Source: Rhizomucor pusillus (Eukaryota; Mucoromycota; Mucoromycetes; Mucorales; Lichtheimiaceae). From it: DNA of 54,148 bases. Shown in pieces: positions 1 through 9,211 of the stretch; the stretch's first letter is position 1, and the number at the start of each line of letters is the position of its first letter. The position numbers and the translations under genes were made by a program. Under the pieces are notes generated by a model, which saw nothing but the letters and a program-made list of their open reading frames with translations, was not told the origin of the DNA and did not search any database. The stretch spans positions 1 through 54,148 of the forward strand of contig FWWN02000442.1 in NCBI GenBank assembly GCA_900175165.2, in the 5' to 3' direction.

Positions 1-159
1 GATTGTAGCATTAAAGAAGGCTAAAAGAGTTGAAGAAAAACTCACAGAAGAGGAAGATTGGGAGATGCATTCTTTACAAGGATGACAGCAGGGGTAAGTC
101 TTCAAAAGCATGAGATGCCGAACAAGCTCTGACTTTCTTCTAGTTGGGAAAAGCGGCGT

Positions 160-1177
160 ATGGATCCAGAGGACGATGCAAAACATAAAAGGCAAAAGAA
201 AGAGGGCCAAGCTGCACGCCACGCGGCAAATGCCAACAGCAATGCTGGATCTATATGTGCCTCTTGTGATCAAAGTGGACACTCAAACTCAGCGTCAAGA
301 AAGCCAAACATAAAAGAGCGCATTATTCAAAAGTTTGGCAAAGATCATGAGCGTTCACACCAGAATACCAAATTGCAATTGAAAAATGCAATCACCCAGA
401 AGTCTTCTTGGATGCTGAAGGCCAGTGTCGTCGTAAAATGGCTATTTTATTTCACAAAGTCAGATTAGCATCCCGACGTACATATTTGGACAAAACTTCT
501 GGTATTCCATGTGCCAGCTCATCCTAAGCTTATCTGTATCGAACACTAATACAAAGTTCCCAAGCAATTTCTCCGGAGAACACAGATTCTGGGCTTTGTT
601 CTCGGCTCTCCATCCAGATATTCGATATACATTGAATGTCACAGGTTACAGTGACATCCTTTCCGCAGCCTGCAAGGAAATAGCAACTGCGTATACAAAT
701 TACATCGTAGAAAATTTTCAACGACGGGTTGTATCGTATATCCAGTATAAATTGGACAAGTCTGTGCCTGTAATACTGCGCTATAAAAATCGGCATTGTG
801 GTATGCTCCAAAGAAGAGAAGCTAGGGGAGAAATCGCGCTCGTGACTATCAGCGAATACAACACATCACAAGTAAGGGCACTTTATCATTTATGATGAAT
901 CACTGGTAAAATACTCAGTCCCTTTTATTCATGACAACTTTAAATTTGTCATAGCTGCATGTCAAAATCTCTGAAGAAGTTGAAGACGGAGGACGGTGTT
1001 ACTCACCATGGCATCCTGGATTACCAAACCTGTGGAATGCTGTGGAAAAGGGACACCAATGCCTCGAAGAATATGTACTTCATTGCAAGAAAAGTATGGG
1101 AAGGCTTTGGTCGCCCTCAAGCCTTCTGTAGACCAAATCAATCCACCACTGCGAATGTGGGGCCCGAAAGGGTTTAG
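160..1177 (+). pseudogene. TnpB/Fanzor-like nuclease relic, internally deleted
   Basis: Fragments of an OMEGA-type (TnpB/Fanzor-like) nuclease gene on the plus strand. The 160-468 piece has a CxxC...GHS zinc-knuckle-like start (CASCDQSGHS) followed by basic helices. The 509-895 piece carries a helical stretch (AYTNYIVENFQRRVVSYI) of the kind I know from N-terminal halves of Mucorales TnpB-like proteins. The 959-1177 piece ends with the family C-terminus: CGMLWKRDTNASKNM followed by a GRPQAFCRP tail, matching the zinc-ribbon/RuvC-III signature (CxxxWxRDxNAxxN). The gap between the last two pieces is only about 60 bp, so the part that should hold RuvC-I and RuvC-II is absent. Stops and frame changes separate the parts. 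Seen: motifs and frame breaks. Known: the zinc-ribbon plus RD.N motif of TnpB. Inferred: a dead, internally deleted element copy. Confidence 0.6.
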
Positions 1178-1494
1178 GTTTTTACGGTAAGCTTTGCAGT
1201 TCATCTTGGATTCTGAATATTATCGAAGTACTAATATTGAGATTGCTTCTCTTTAGATGATTCGGTAAGTAAAAACGGATACAAGCCTGTAATACCTGGA
1301 ATTTTTACTGATTGAGATCGGGTTGGCATTGTTTGGAGCAACTGCGCTACATGGCAAATTTGAACCAATATGGCAGGTTTATTTCCTTAGATCGACAAAA
1401 GTATTTATTAATTTTATTCCACAGGTTTAAATTTGCCTTGTTTGTTGTGCAATTTTATGCTCCAAACGACAGCTGTTTTTAAAAATACAGCCTA
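1178..1494. other. no gene seen
   Basis: AT-rich sequence between two element relics. I find no open frame or structured element I can support. Confidence 0.4.
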
Positions 1495-2345
1495 AAGCGA
1501 TCCCTGAATCCTCTTTGCACCGTACCTAAGAGCCTTCTTGCTGGCTGTAATGTACTTAGTCGAAGATGAAAAAGCGGAAACTAATAATAACAAACGTTTT
1601 ATTTTTTGGTAATGCTGAGGCATCCCAGTATTTTTTCTGTAGTGCGGCCAATGCCCGTAGAGGTAAAGCACCGAAGAACTCTGCAAGATGCAGAGCGGAG
1701 ACTCCACAGTCATACCCGTTGATTTGCATTGGTGCCTAAAAAGCAGTACAAGGTTAAAAAGTGTCATTATAAGCCATCGTTTTGGATGTTATATTTACCT
1801 GGACGTTGCTAACTTTTGGGGGCTTAAATGCGTTACCCTTGCGTGCGGTTTACACCCAGCAACTCCAGAAGATAAATTTGAGACTCTTCGTTTGTCTTCT
1901 CGCCGAAGCAATGGTTGGTATTGGCGTTAAGGCAAAAGGTAAATATATCAATTTTCTTTAGCCAACGTCGGACAAGCTCGTAATTGAATCCATCTACCTC
2001 ATCAACAAGTCGTGGATAGAAAAAGAACTATACATGTAGATTTCTGCATGTAATATATGGTCTTCAGCGCGAACGTATTTCTGGAGGTATTGCTGGTAAT
2101 GCCAACTACATCTCTTCATGCCGACTGCAGATACTGTGGATAATGTCGACTACACGATGTTAGAAGTCGATAAAGGTGTCGTTCAGGTATTCACCTTCTT
2201 GAAATTTGTCGACATTTCGAGGTTCAATATGTGACATAGGATATCCTTCAGCTTTGTATTCCAACTATGCTAGAAACTAATGGTTGTCTAGGCACATGGG
2301 CATCAAGATTTATCGTTTTTTTGAAAATGTCGATCTTTCTGAGCG
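1495..2345 (-). pseudogene. Degenerate, rearranged Ulp1 (C48 protease) relic
   Basis: A decayed relative of the Ulp1 domain at 7690-8460. On the minus strand near 1690-1720 the catalytic-Cys block still reads GYDCGVSALHLAEFF, and a downstream tail reads KKYWDAS. Further stretches match the better copy by eye: 1960-2050 with about 8110-8190, 2170-2260 with about 8263-8360. A piece matching 8063-8105 (the IDIFKK/His block) lies at 2280-2340, out of the expected order, so the copy is rearranged. Several stops interrupt it. Known: C48 proteases use a His-Asp-Cys triad with a Gln/Asn upstream of Cys. Inferred: an old element-borne SUMO-protease-like gene, not functional. Confidence 0.6.
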
Positions 2346-3650
2346 GGGCTTTTCATTCTGATTGCACAAATCTTCGTTGTCCAAGTTGAATATCCCCGCT
2401 GTGGTTTGCATTGCCGACAAGCATGCTCGGTATTCTCCATCTTGAGTACAGGGACATATAATACATGTATGTCACCGCTGAAGTTCCTGGCTTTTCTCTG
2501 CCGCTTCTCGTGTATGCAAGACTTGGGCTGCTGACACCCGAGTGTCCTGCTCTAGAACCCTCCATGGGTGTTGGAAGTAATCGCCTTGCAAGAATGACAT
2601 CTGCATCAAGAGCTTGCAGTCATGATAGGAAAGAGTGCGATGGTGACAGTTGTGTATGTATGTAGTAGCGAGAAATGCTTCCAAAGACAGGGATAGTAAC
2701 AATTAGGAATGGAAAGAAAGGAAGAGTCATTAGGAGTCACGTCAGACATCGGATACGCATTAATTCTTCTACCTCGCTTATATTCTCCGTCCAGACTAGC
2801 TTCATTAGCATCATCGTTCTGTGCTACAAGAGCAAGATCCATTTACTGTGTCGGCCAGTGAAACCGGCAAGTGCTGGTTAGGTACAAAAAAATACGTCAG
2901 AAGTGAGCGTATTTGGGAGATTGCACCGGAAGTCATTAAATCATTACAATCATAAGCAGAAGAGAACAACAGAGGAGATCTATTGATATTAGAGACCATG
3001 ATGGAAGGAAACCTAGACTTGATAAGCTAAAGAGAATAATGCAGACATTCATAGACGCCAGAAACGATGTCAAAGGCAAGGCGCGACTTTATATGCAAAG
3101 GAAGCAATGGAGAGATGCTCATATGCATGCTTTATCCTACCATTAAGGAGTCAATCAGTATATTAAAATAGGCAGTATTCCAGCTTACCTTCTTGATTGT
3201 CTTCATTGATTTCTGTGAGAGAAAGAGAAAGAGAAAGAAAGAGAAAAGGAACCATACTATGCTCATGGTAATAAAAATTTTGCCAGGATGCTGTCATCAG
3301 AAACAATGGCCCAAACGGTTATATGCAGACATTCCGAAATGTTTTCGAGTAAAACTGTTTCACAGTATGGAATCTTTTGACAATCAATTTCAATCATGTA
3401 CACTCCGTATTTAATCGACGTGGGCCCCACGAATCGACTGTTTAATCAGGTACACAAAGCTATATCTTCGAGATCAATGGAAACCGAATTCAGATGGAAT
3501 ACCTTCTTTCTTTGTCTCACTCCTAAGAATCTTTCCGAGGAACTGCCAAGGAGCTGGAACCGTGTCTTGGTGCAATGATAGGACCGATTCTGAGAGTATA
3601 GTATTGATCCGTCAATCCATATCGTAGAATTCAATCTAGTATCTGAAACA
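2346..3650. other. no recognisable gene; purine-rich patch at about 3210-3250
   Basis: About 1.3 kb between element relics. Short open frames exist on both strands, but none shows a motif I recognise. A GAGAAA-type simple repeat lies at about 3210-3250. It probably contains more decayed element sequence. Confidence 0.4.
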
Positions 3651-3654
3651 GCTG

Positions 3655-3900
3655 TTGGAGGCTTCTTGCGTTATGCAAAGATATCAACGATCATGGGAAT
3701 ACGGATGTCTGGTCCATAAGAGTAAATTTTACTCTCTATCTGCAAATTGTGGTGGAGCCCTTCTTAAACTTTCTAGTCCTTTCAATCCTCAGATTGGTGT
3801 CTGTTCCGTCTGCCAAACTCCAAACATGAACGTTAAATTTGTAGATCATGTTGTGTTATATACTGTTCCATCCAACGCGCGTGGAAGGTGTATAAATTAA
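3655..3900 (+). pseudogene. C-terminal fragment of a repeat-family ORF (CxxCQTP motif)
   Basis: An open frame ending at 3900. The last 38 codons (from 3784) include a CSVCQTP metal-ligand-like motif, a FVDHVVLYTVP stretch and a C-terminal RCIN. A close relative lies on the opposite strand at 53554-53438; by my hand alignment 27 of those 38 residues are identical and both stop at the same place. Conservation of reading frame between two dispersed copies argues for an element-encoded protein C-terminus and not for chance. The upstream half (EYGCLVHKSKFY...NCGG) resembles hypothetical multi-copy Mucorales proteins from memory only. Function unknown. Confidence 0.5.
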
Positions 3901-3915
3901 TAATAATAATAATAA
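3897..3915. repeat. (TAA)n microsatellite
   Basis: Six tandem TAA/AAT units directly after the stop of the CxxCQTP fragment. The second copy near 53437 has AATTAATTAAAT at the same place, so the repeat may have grown from an element end. Confidence 0.85.
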
Positions 3916-4131
3916 GGGAATCCATCGAAGTCGGCTACTTCCAACTTTTTCAAGAGGGAATTTACTTTGGACAGGCACCAATGGAAGATATGTAAGTATA
4001 TCGATATTTCCGAGACTGATGTACTTTTGCGCACAACAACATCTAATATTGGAGTTTGGTTTTTGACATTACTTTATGGAAATAGTGTATGTACAATGTT
4101 GATGCTACTGTAATTTCTTCTTTTTAAATAT

Positions 4132-5560
4132 CTATGACTTCACTCTTGCAACCACTGTATCTTGGCACCTCCAAGGATTCAAAGAATGCCGGCTTGACAA
4201 GAGGCGGCAACTTGCCAACTGCTTGTATGTCACCACCACAAAAGCATACATGGGTTTTACCCGGACGACCCTGCCAGTATCCAGCTTTACCTTGATGCCA
4301 CGCGATGCAAGCTCTTCATGGGTCGTCGTAAAGTTGTCTCGAAAGACTGTCGATGTCTTTTTTTTTTTGGCTTCGTCAGCGTAGCGAGGGACCAATGTAA
4401 ACTTGCAGCATACCTTTTTGCTCCATGCGAATAGAGGGTGGAAAATTCAAAATGATAGCATGGATGATCGTCATGGAGCCGTATTTGCTGCGCCTATACG
4501 CTGTAAAGTCATCGCTGAAGAGGCCAATTGAGATATACACTTCTGCACCTTGAAAGAGTTTTTCCTGCAATATGGTATGGGTCTTGGCATCGTCGTAATC
4601 GTAAAGGACCACTGAGGAAGGCGCTTCTCGTGTCTGCTGATATCGCAAAAATTCGCAGGTATTTTTTTTGGTGACCAACAATGCATTTCGATCTTTCAAA
4701 GATAATTGCTTCATAGTCCTTGAAGCTTCTCCAGGTGCTATGAACCGTAGAGACTTGCAAACTTGGCACATCGGGTATTCGTCATCGTTGTCTGCAACGA
4801 AAAGGCAATGAGTCTTAGGACATATATCATATCCGCGAGGTTGTATCGGGCAAATACGGTGCAGAGCTTTCTTTGCAGAATGGTAATGCTGCGAAGGAGG
4901 TGCATGTCCCGTCAAGTACTTGTTGACCCGCTTGATGACAGCTTCATACAAATCTCTTGACGTGCCGTGCTCGATGAAATACAACAGTAGGTCATTGCTT
5001 GTTTGCATAGCGTCGCCAACATCGTTAACAGAGTCCGTGAAGTCATAATCGAAAATGGAGCTGATGCATTTTGCATAAATGCTGCAGTATTAGGATCAAC
5101 ATGCGAATCAGTAATGTTGATCCTTTCGACTTCTTCGTCACTTGAATTTATCAGACTCTTCTTCGCTGCAAGACGCGGTCTCAAAAGCAAAGTCTCCCAC
5201 TTCGTCATCATCCTTGTCTACATCGTTGGTGCATTCAACACATGTGTGATCGAGGGGATCTATCTCCATACTCAAATCCTCCTCGCTTTCAAGCATTTCT
5301 TCTTCTCTCTAATTATCTCACCTTAGCAGCCATATAATCAAGACTCGGTTTTGACCCATCGGCTTAGGCGCCTCAAGCAGACTGGAACCGAATTTACGTT
5401 GAACCTGTTCAGCTGCCCCATTGCTGGATCTTCCGCTTGCATTGCTTCTCATGCTCTCTTCTTGGCGTTTTCGAATTGCTGAACTGGTTTTTTGCAGAAT
5501 TTACACCGATATCTGCTACGACGCATGTTCGAGAGTAGGATATTTGGGAAGAAGAAAGGC
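4132..5560 (-). pseudogene. CACTA/Tnp2-type transposase relic
   Basis: The longest frame, 5008-4376, reads like the N-terminal half of a Tnp2-family transposase: YDICPKTHCLFV and MCQVCKSLRF (two Cys pairs, zinc-binding), then YISIGLFSDDFTAYRRSK, then a TIIHAIILNFPPSIR stretch, which corresponds to the 'DGFxPF...P..IR' block of this family. A shifted frame (4395-4132) continues with VKPMYAFVVVTYKQLAS. Upstream, around 5520-5450, lies a C2H2-like finger (RYRCKFCKKP, with its H/C ligands in another frame) and an acidic tract (about 5300-5150). At least three frame changes and no catalytic D/D/E region are seen. Known: CACTA Tnp2 domain order. Inferred: dead, 3'-truncated copy. Confidence 0.6.
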
Positions 5561-6350
5561 ACTCATTCCTTTTCTTTGAGGAAGAAAGATATGTGTCGTA
5601 TTCCACGACCGAAAACCGATTATAAGAACCGGATAAACAATAATGAGGCTTTCTGAGAAAGCAAATGCGCTGAAGAAACCGCCCCTCCAGCTTAGGCTGA
5701 TTCAGATGCAATTGAGTAAGGCATCAACTATGAAAATGAGTTAAATTTACACTGCATCGACTTCATTTCTTACAGAGCATTCGAAGAAGAAGATACGTCT
5801 TCTTTGGATGCACCAGTTGCCATACCCGATGGATAGGCTGTCGGCGGTTCCTCTGCTGTCTTGGGAGCTCTCCCCTGTGGAATTCTCCATAAGAGGAAGC
5901 GAAGCAGATTGCCCTCGTAAGTGATCATGTCCTTCAAACATTATCCAAGTTACTGACTCACCGCATATGTATTACAAATAGAATTCTCGAGAGCATTTGC
6001 AGGCAGAACACGGCAGAAGCAGAGTCTTCTGGAGCAAATAAGACTGGGAAAAATGCAAGAAGAAGCAAATAAACTTCTGTTTACCTTTCTGCATTGTCCG
6101 TACGATTGGTTTTTGTACGCATCCAACCCGGTACCACTGCATATAGAAGCATCCATTACAGTATAAACCTTATAAATCTATATATTGACTAGGTTAGCTT
6201 ATTATATCCTAACCATAGATAAAAAAGACTAATTTTCAACACGCTTATCTACTGACAAATATATATATTTACTCTGTCGTTTCTTCTAATTTAACTTCTG
6301 TTTTGCTTCCTCGCGACTTGATTTCTCTTGCTCTAGTAGCTGCTGCATCT
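5561..6350. other. no recognisable gene
   Basis: About 790 bp between the transposase relic and the coiled-coil relic. Plus-strand frames of 40-60 codons occur (for example near 5750-5890 and 5975-6170), but none has a motif I can name. Confidence 0.4.
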
Positions 6351-6353
6351 CTT

Positions 6354-7460
6354 TTAACTGCGTCTTTGCCGCTGTACTTCCTTCCTGAACTCTTTCCAAA
6401 TCTTCCGTTGTCGATTCCAACTGTGTCTCCAACGCCTTCTTTCTTCTTTAAGCTTCTTCAGATGTTTTGCTGTATTGCTTTCTGGCCTCTTGTGTTTCTT
6501 CTCGAGTTCTGCGATTTGCGCATCCTTTGAGGTCAATACTTCGGTCACTCGCTTCAGTTCTTGATTTGCAGCTTCTAATTTTCCTGCCAGCTCATTGACT
6601 TGTTGCTCGCGAGGCTTTTTTGCATCTTCCAATTCTGCTTGTAGCTTAGATACATTGTCTTGTGCTGTTTGTTTCGCTTGATTGGACTCTTCCAGGATAG
6701 CCAGTTGTCTGCGCAGAGTTTCAATTTCCTGCCGCCGTTCATCCATCTCCTGTAGTTTGCTATGGAGTTCTCGCTGCACCTGCGTCTTGGATGTCTTTGC
6801 TGCATTCTCTAAACTTTTCCGCTTTTCCCTCAATCCCAGTTCTTTCAAATTGGCACTGTGCTTTGACCGTAGCTGTGAATATGCATTTTGGACTTTGTCT
6901 AGCTGCTGCTGCTGCTCCTCTTCCTCTTTGGCGGCTTTTCGCTTCGATTCCGTATTCTCTAACTGCTTCTCCAATTCTGTACCATGTTCACCCTTGGCAT
7001 TCAACTCCGGCTCGATATCGTTAGGCTGCTTCGTCAGCGTGTGGAACTCCTCTTCTAGGTCTACAGCTCGCTCCTTCTTTTGCAAACGCGTCCTGTGCTT
7101 CCTCGAGTGCAGCTTCGATCGACTGCTTTGGTTCTGTGAATTCGCGAACCAGGAACTGCTGTGCCTCTAGATCTTTGCCGATATTGCCGTGTTTCTCTTG
7201 CCACTCTGCAAGCTGCTTCTCGTGGTTCGCGATCGCTGTCTTCATACAATTCTCCTAAAATAGTCTGTGCCTGCGTATGTTCGCTTTCCATCAAGTCTAT
7301 GCGTTGCTTAAAGTTTTGGTTTACTGTGTAGCTGTTTCGTCTCATTTGATGCTTGTTTCAGCTTCTGCTCGTGCATGTCTTTGAGTTTTTGCCCCTGGCC
7401 GCTGCGTCTCTGCTAAAGTATCTTTGCCGTGAGCTTCTTCCTGGACACTTTTCAGCAGCT
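6354..7460 (-). pseudogene. Frame-broken coiled-coil protein
   Basis: The frame 7085-6354 is almost pure heptad-repeat coiled coil, rich in E, K, Q and L, with a QQQQ run near the start (around 6905) and a basic end. Upstream segments in two other frames (7245-7021 and 7345-7061, plus KLKDMHEQKLKQ near 7400) continue the same coiled-coil character, so the reading frame changes at least three times across 1.1 kb. No head domain is visible. The composition recalls myosin-tail, CLIP-170 or kinesin-type coiled coils, and I cannot choose between them. It lies just downstream of the Ulp1 gene on the same strand and may be a captured or interrupted host gene fragment. Function unknown. Confidence 0.5.
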
Positions 7461-7528
7461 TCTTTTTCTATTTCAATTATGTCTCTACTTTTCTTAATAT
7501 TTTTTTATATTTTTTAGTATTTTTTATA

Positions 7529-7680
7529 GATACTGTTGAAGTATCTTATATGTTTTTGAGTACTTTTTTTTAATAGTTGATCGTTTCTAGGATACTGCTG
7601 AAGTATCTTATATGCGTTTGAGAATTTTTTTAATAGTTGATCGTTTCTGGGATACTGTTGAAGTATCCCAGTTTGTTGTT
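7529..7680 (-). repeat. Tandem repeat, about 60-62 bp, 2.4 copies, in the tail of the Ulp1 gene
   Basis: Units start at 7529, 7591 and 7651, each beginning GATACTG(T/C)TGAAGTAT; the third is partial. On the coding strand each unit encodes a Trp/Asp-Lys-Arg type tail (QKRSTIKK), so the repeat duplicates the C-terminal helix region that follows the C48 domain. Unit lengths 62 and 60 break the frame. Confidence 0.85.
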
Positions 7681-7689
7681 TCCTTTTTC

Positions 7690-9211
7690 TTGATAGCAGA
7701 CAAAACCCGCGCAGGCGATGAAATAAAGGATTCTGCAAAATGCAGAACGTAAATGCCACAGTCGTATTCGTTCGTTTGCTGGGGAACCTAAGGAAGCAGT
7801 ATACGGTTAAGGAGCGTGATACTGTAAACTATAATTTCAAGTGTGCACTTACACGGACATTGCTAACATTCGGGCGTCTGAAACGCTCTGTCGGATGTCT
7901 GTCGGCAGCAATGCATTCCAGATATCTCGCAATTTGCCTGCCTTCCTTGGCACGGTTTACACCTAAAGAATCCAGCAGATATATCCTTGGTTCTTTGCTT
8001 GCATCCAAGTCCTCATTGCCCAAGCAATTTTGTAGATTGATCAGTATAGCTAAGAACCAGTGGCTTTCTAGGCATACAGGCATCAATGCGTATCGTTTCT
8101 TGAAAATATCTATCTTAAACCAACGTCGGACGCGCTCGTAATTGTATCCGTACGTCTCATCAACGAGTCGCGCTAGAAAAAAGAATTATAGAAGCATAAC
8201 TCTGCATGTAATGTAGAGTCTTGAGCATGTGTCGATTGATGCAGTATCGCAGGTAGAAATCAAGTATCGTATCGTTGAGAAATTCCCCTTCTTTAAGCTT
8301 GTCGATGTCCTTGCATTCAATGTGAAGTGTAGGGTATCCGTCAGCCTTGTATTGCAACGTTCCTGTACATTGGTCATCCGTCGCTTGGGTTCGGTCCTCC
8401 TTTGCTTCCTCCTTCTCATCCTTTGCGGTAGTTGCAACTTCTAGTTTTAAAGTCTTCATGTATCGACAGGCATTTGCCCTTTTTTGACCTCAGAGTTTCC
8501 AATGGCATCTTCAGAGAGAGGACACTTCGTTCCGGCAACTTCGGCTGCTGTAACTTTAGCATGATTGTGGGTATCGGTGCTTGTATTTCTGTCTTCCTTC
8601 GATGTATTTGCATCATGAATCGGGCTTAGGTTGCTATTCACGGCGCGAATGGCAGAGGCTGATGATGGACGTTCACTGGATGTCTCATTCGTATTCGATT
8701 GAGGAACCTTGCTATCGTTAGCCAACTGCCTCTTCTTGGCTTCAGAGGTTTCAGCTACATCGTGGGGAAGAGGACGTTTTCTTCCGGCAACTGTAACCAA
8801 AGTAACATTAGCATGATTGACCGCAACATCTGCAGAGCATTGATTACACTTACCGCTAGGGGTACTGTGCTTATGACCCGATTCCGTGATTACAGCTGAT
8901 CCGGTGGTGTTGCTCTCCTCAGAGCTGGTCACAGCTTGGTTGCTGGATGCTGCACTTAGACGCAGTTGAGCAGACGACTGGGACTGAGCGTCTCTGCCCC
9001 TGCCTCTACCTCTGCCTCTACCACGTCTCTTGCGGCCTTGATTGCTCTGATGCGAGTTGCTTGGTTGAGACGGATCAGCAGCGTCTCGTCGTCTTGGCGC
9101 CCTTCCGCAATAAGGTCGCTATATTTACAGAAAGAAAGAGGTTAACGGTTGAAGAGACGCTAATGTCATAATTGCAAGCCTTACCGAATGTCCTGGTTCA
9201 GTAAAGGGCAT
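7690..9211 (-). pseudogene. Ulp1-like C48 cysteine protease gene, probably frameshifted
   Basis: Minus-strand gene. Exon 1 (9211-9185) encodes MPFTEPGHS; a 66-bp intron (9184-9119, GTAAGG...TATAG) leads into RPYCGRAPRRR, an RGRGRGRGR tract and a long Ser/Thr-rich linker. The C48 domain follows: KDIDKLKEGEFLNDTILDFY (8330-8265), VRRWFKIDIFKK, HWFLAI (His), YLLDSLG (Asp) and VPQQTNEYDCGIYVLHF (Gln and catalytic Cys, 7775-7725). All triad residues are present but lie in different frames. One break falls at a 6-T run (8480-8485 plus strand) and another at a T-run near 8165, so indels or assembly errors are both possible. Known: Ulp1 cleaves SUMO or SUMO-like isopeptides; Ulp1 genes are often carried by eukaryotic DNA transposons. 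Host function is not supported. Confidence 0.6.
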
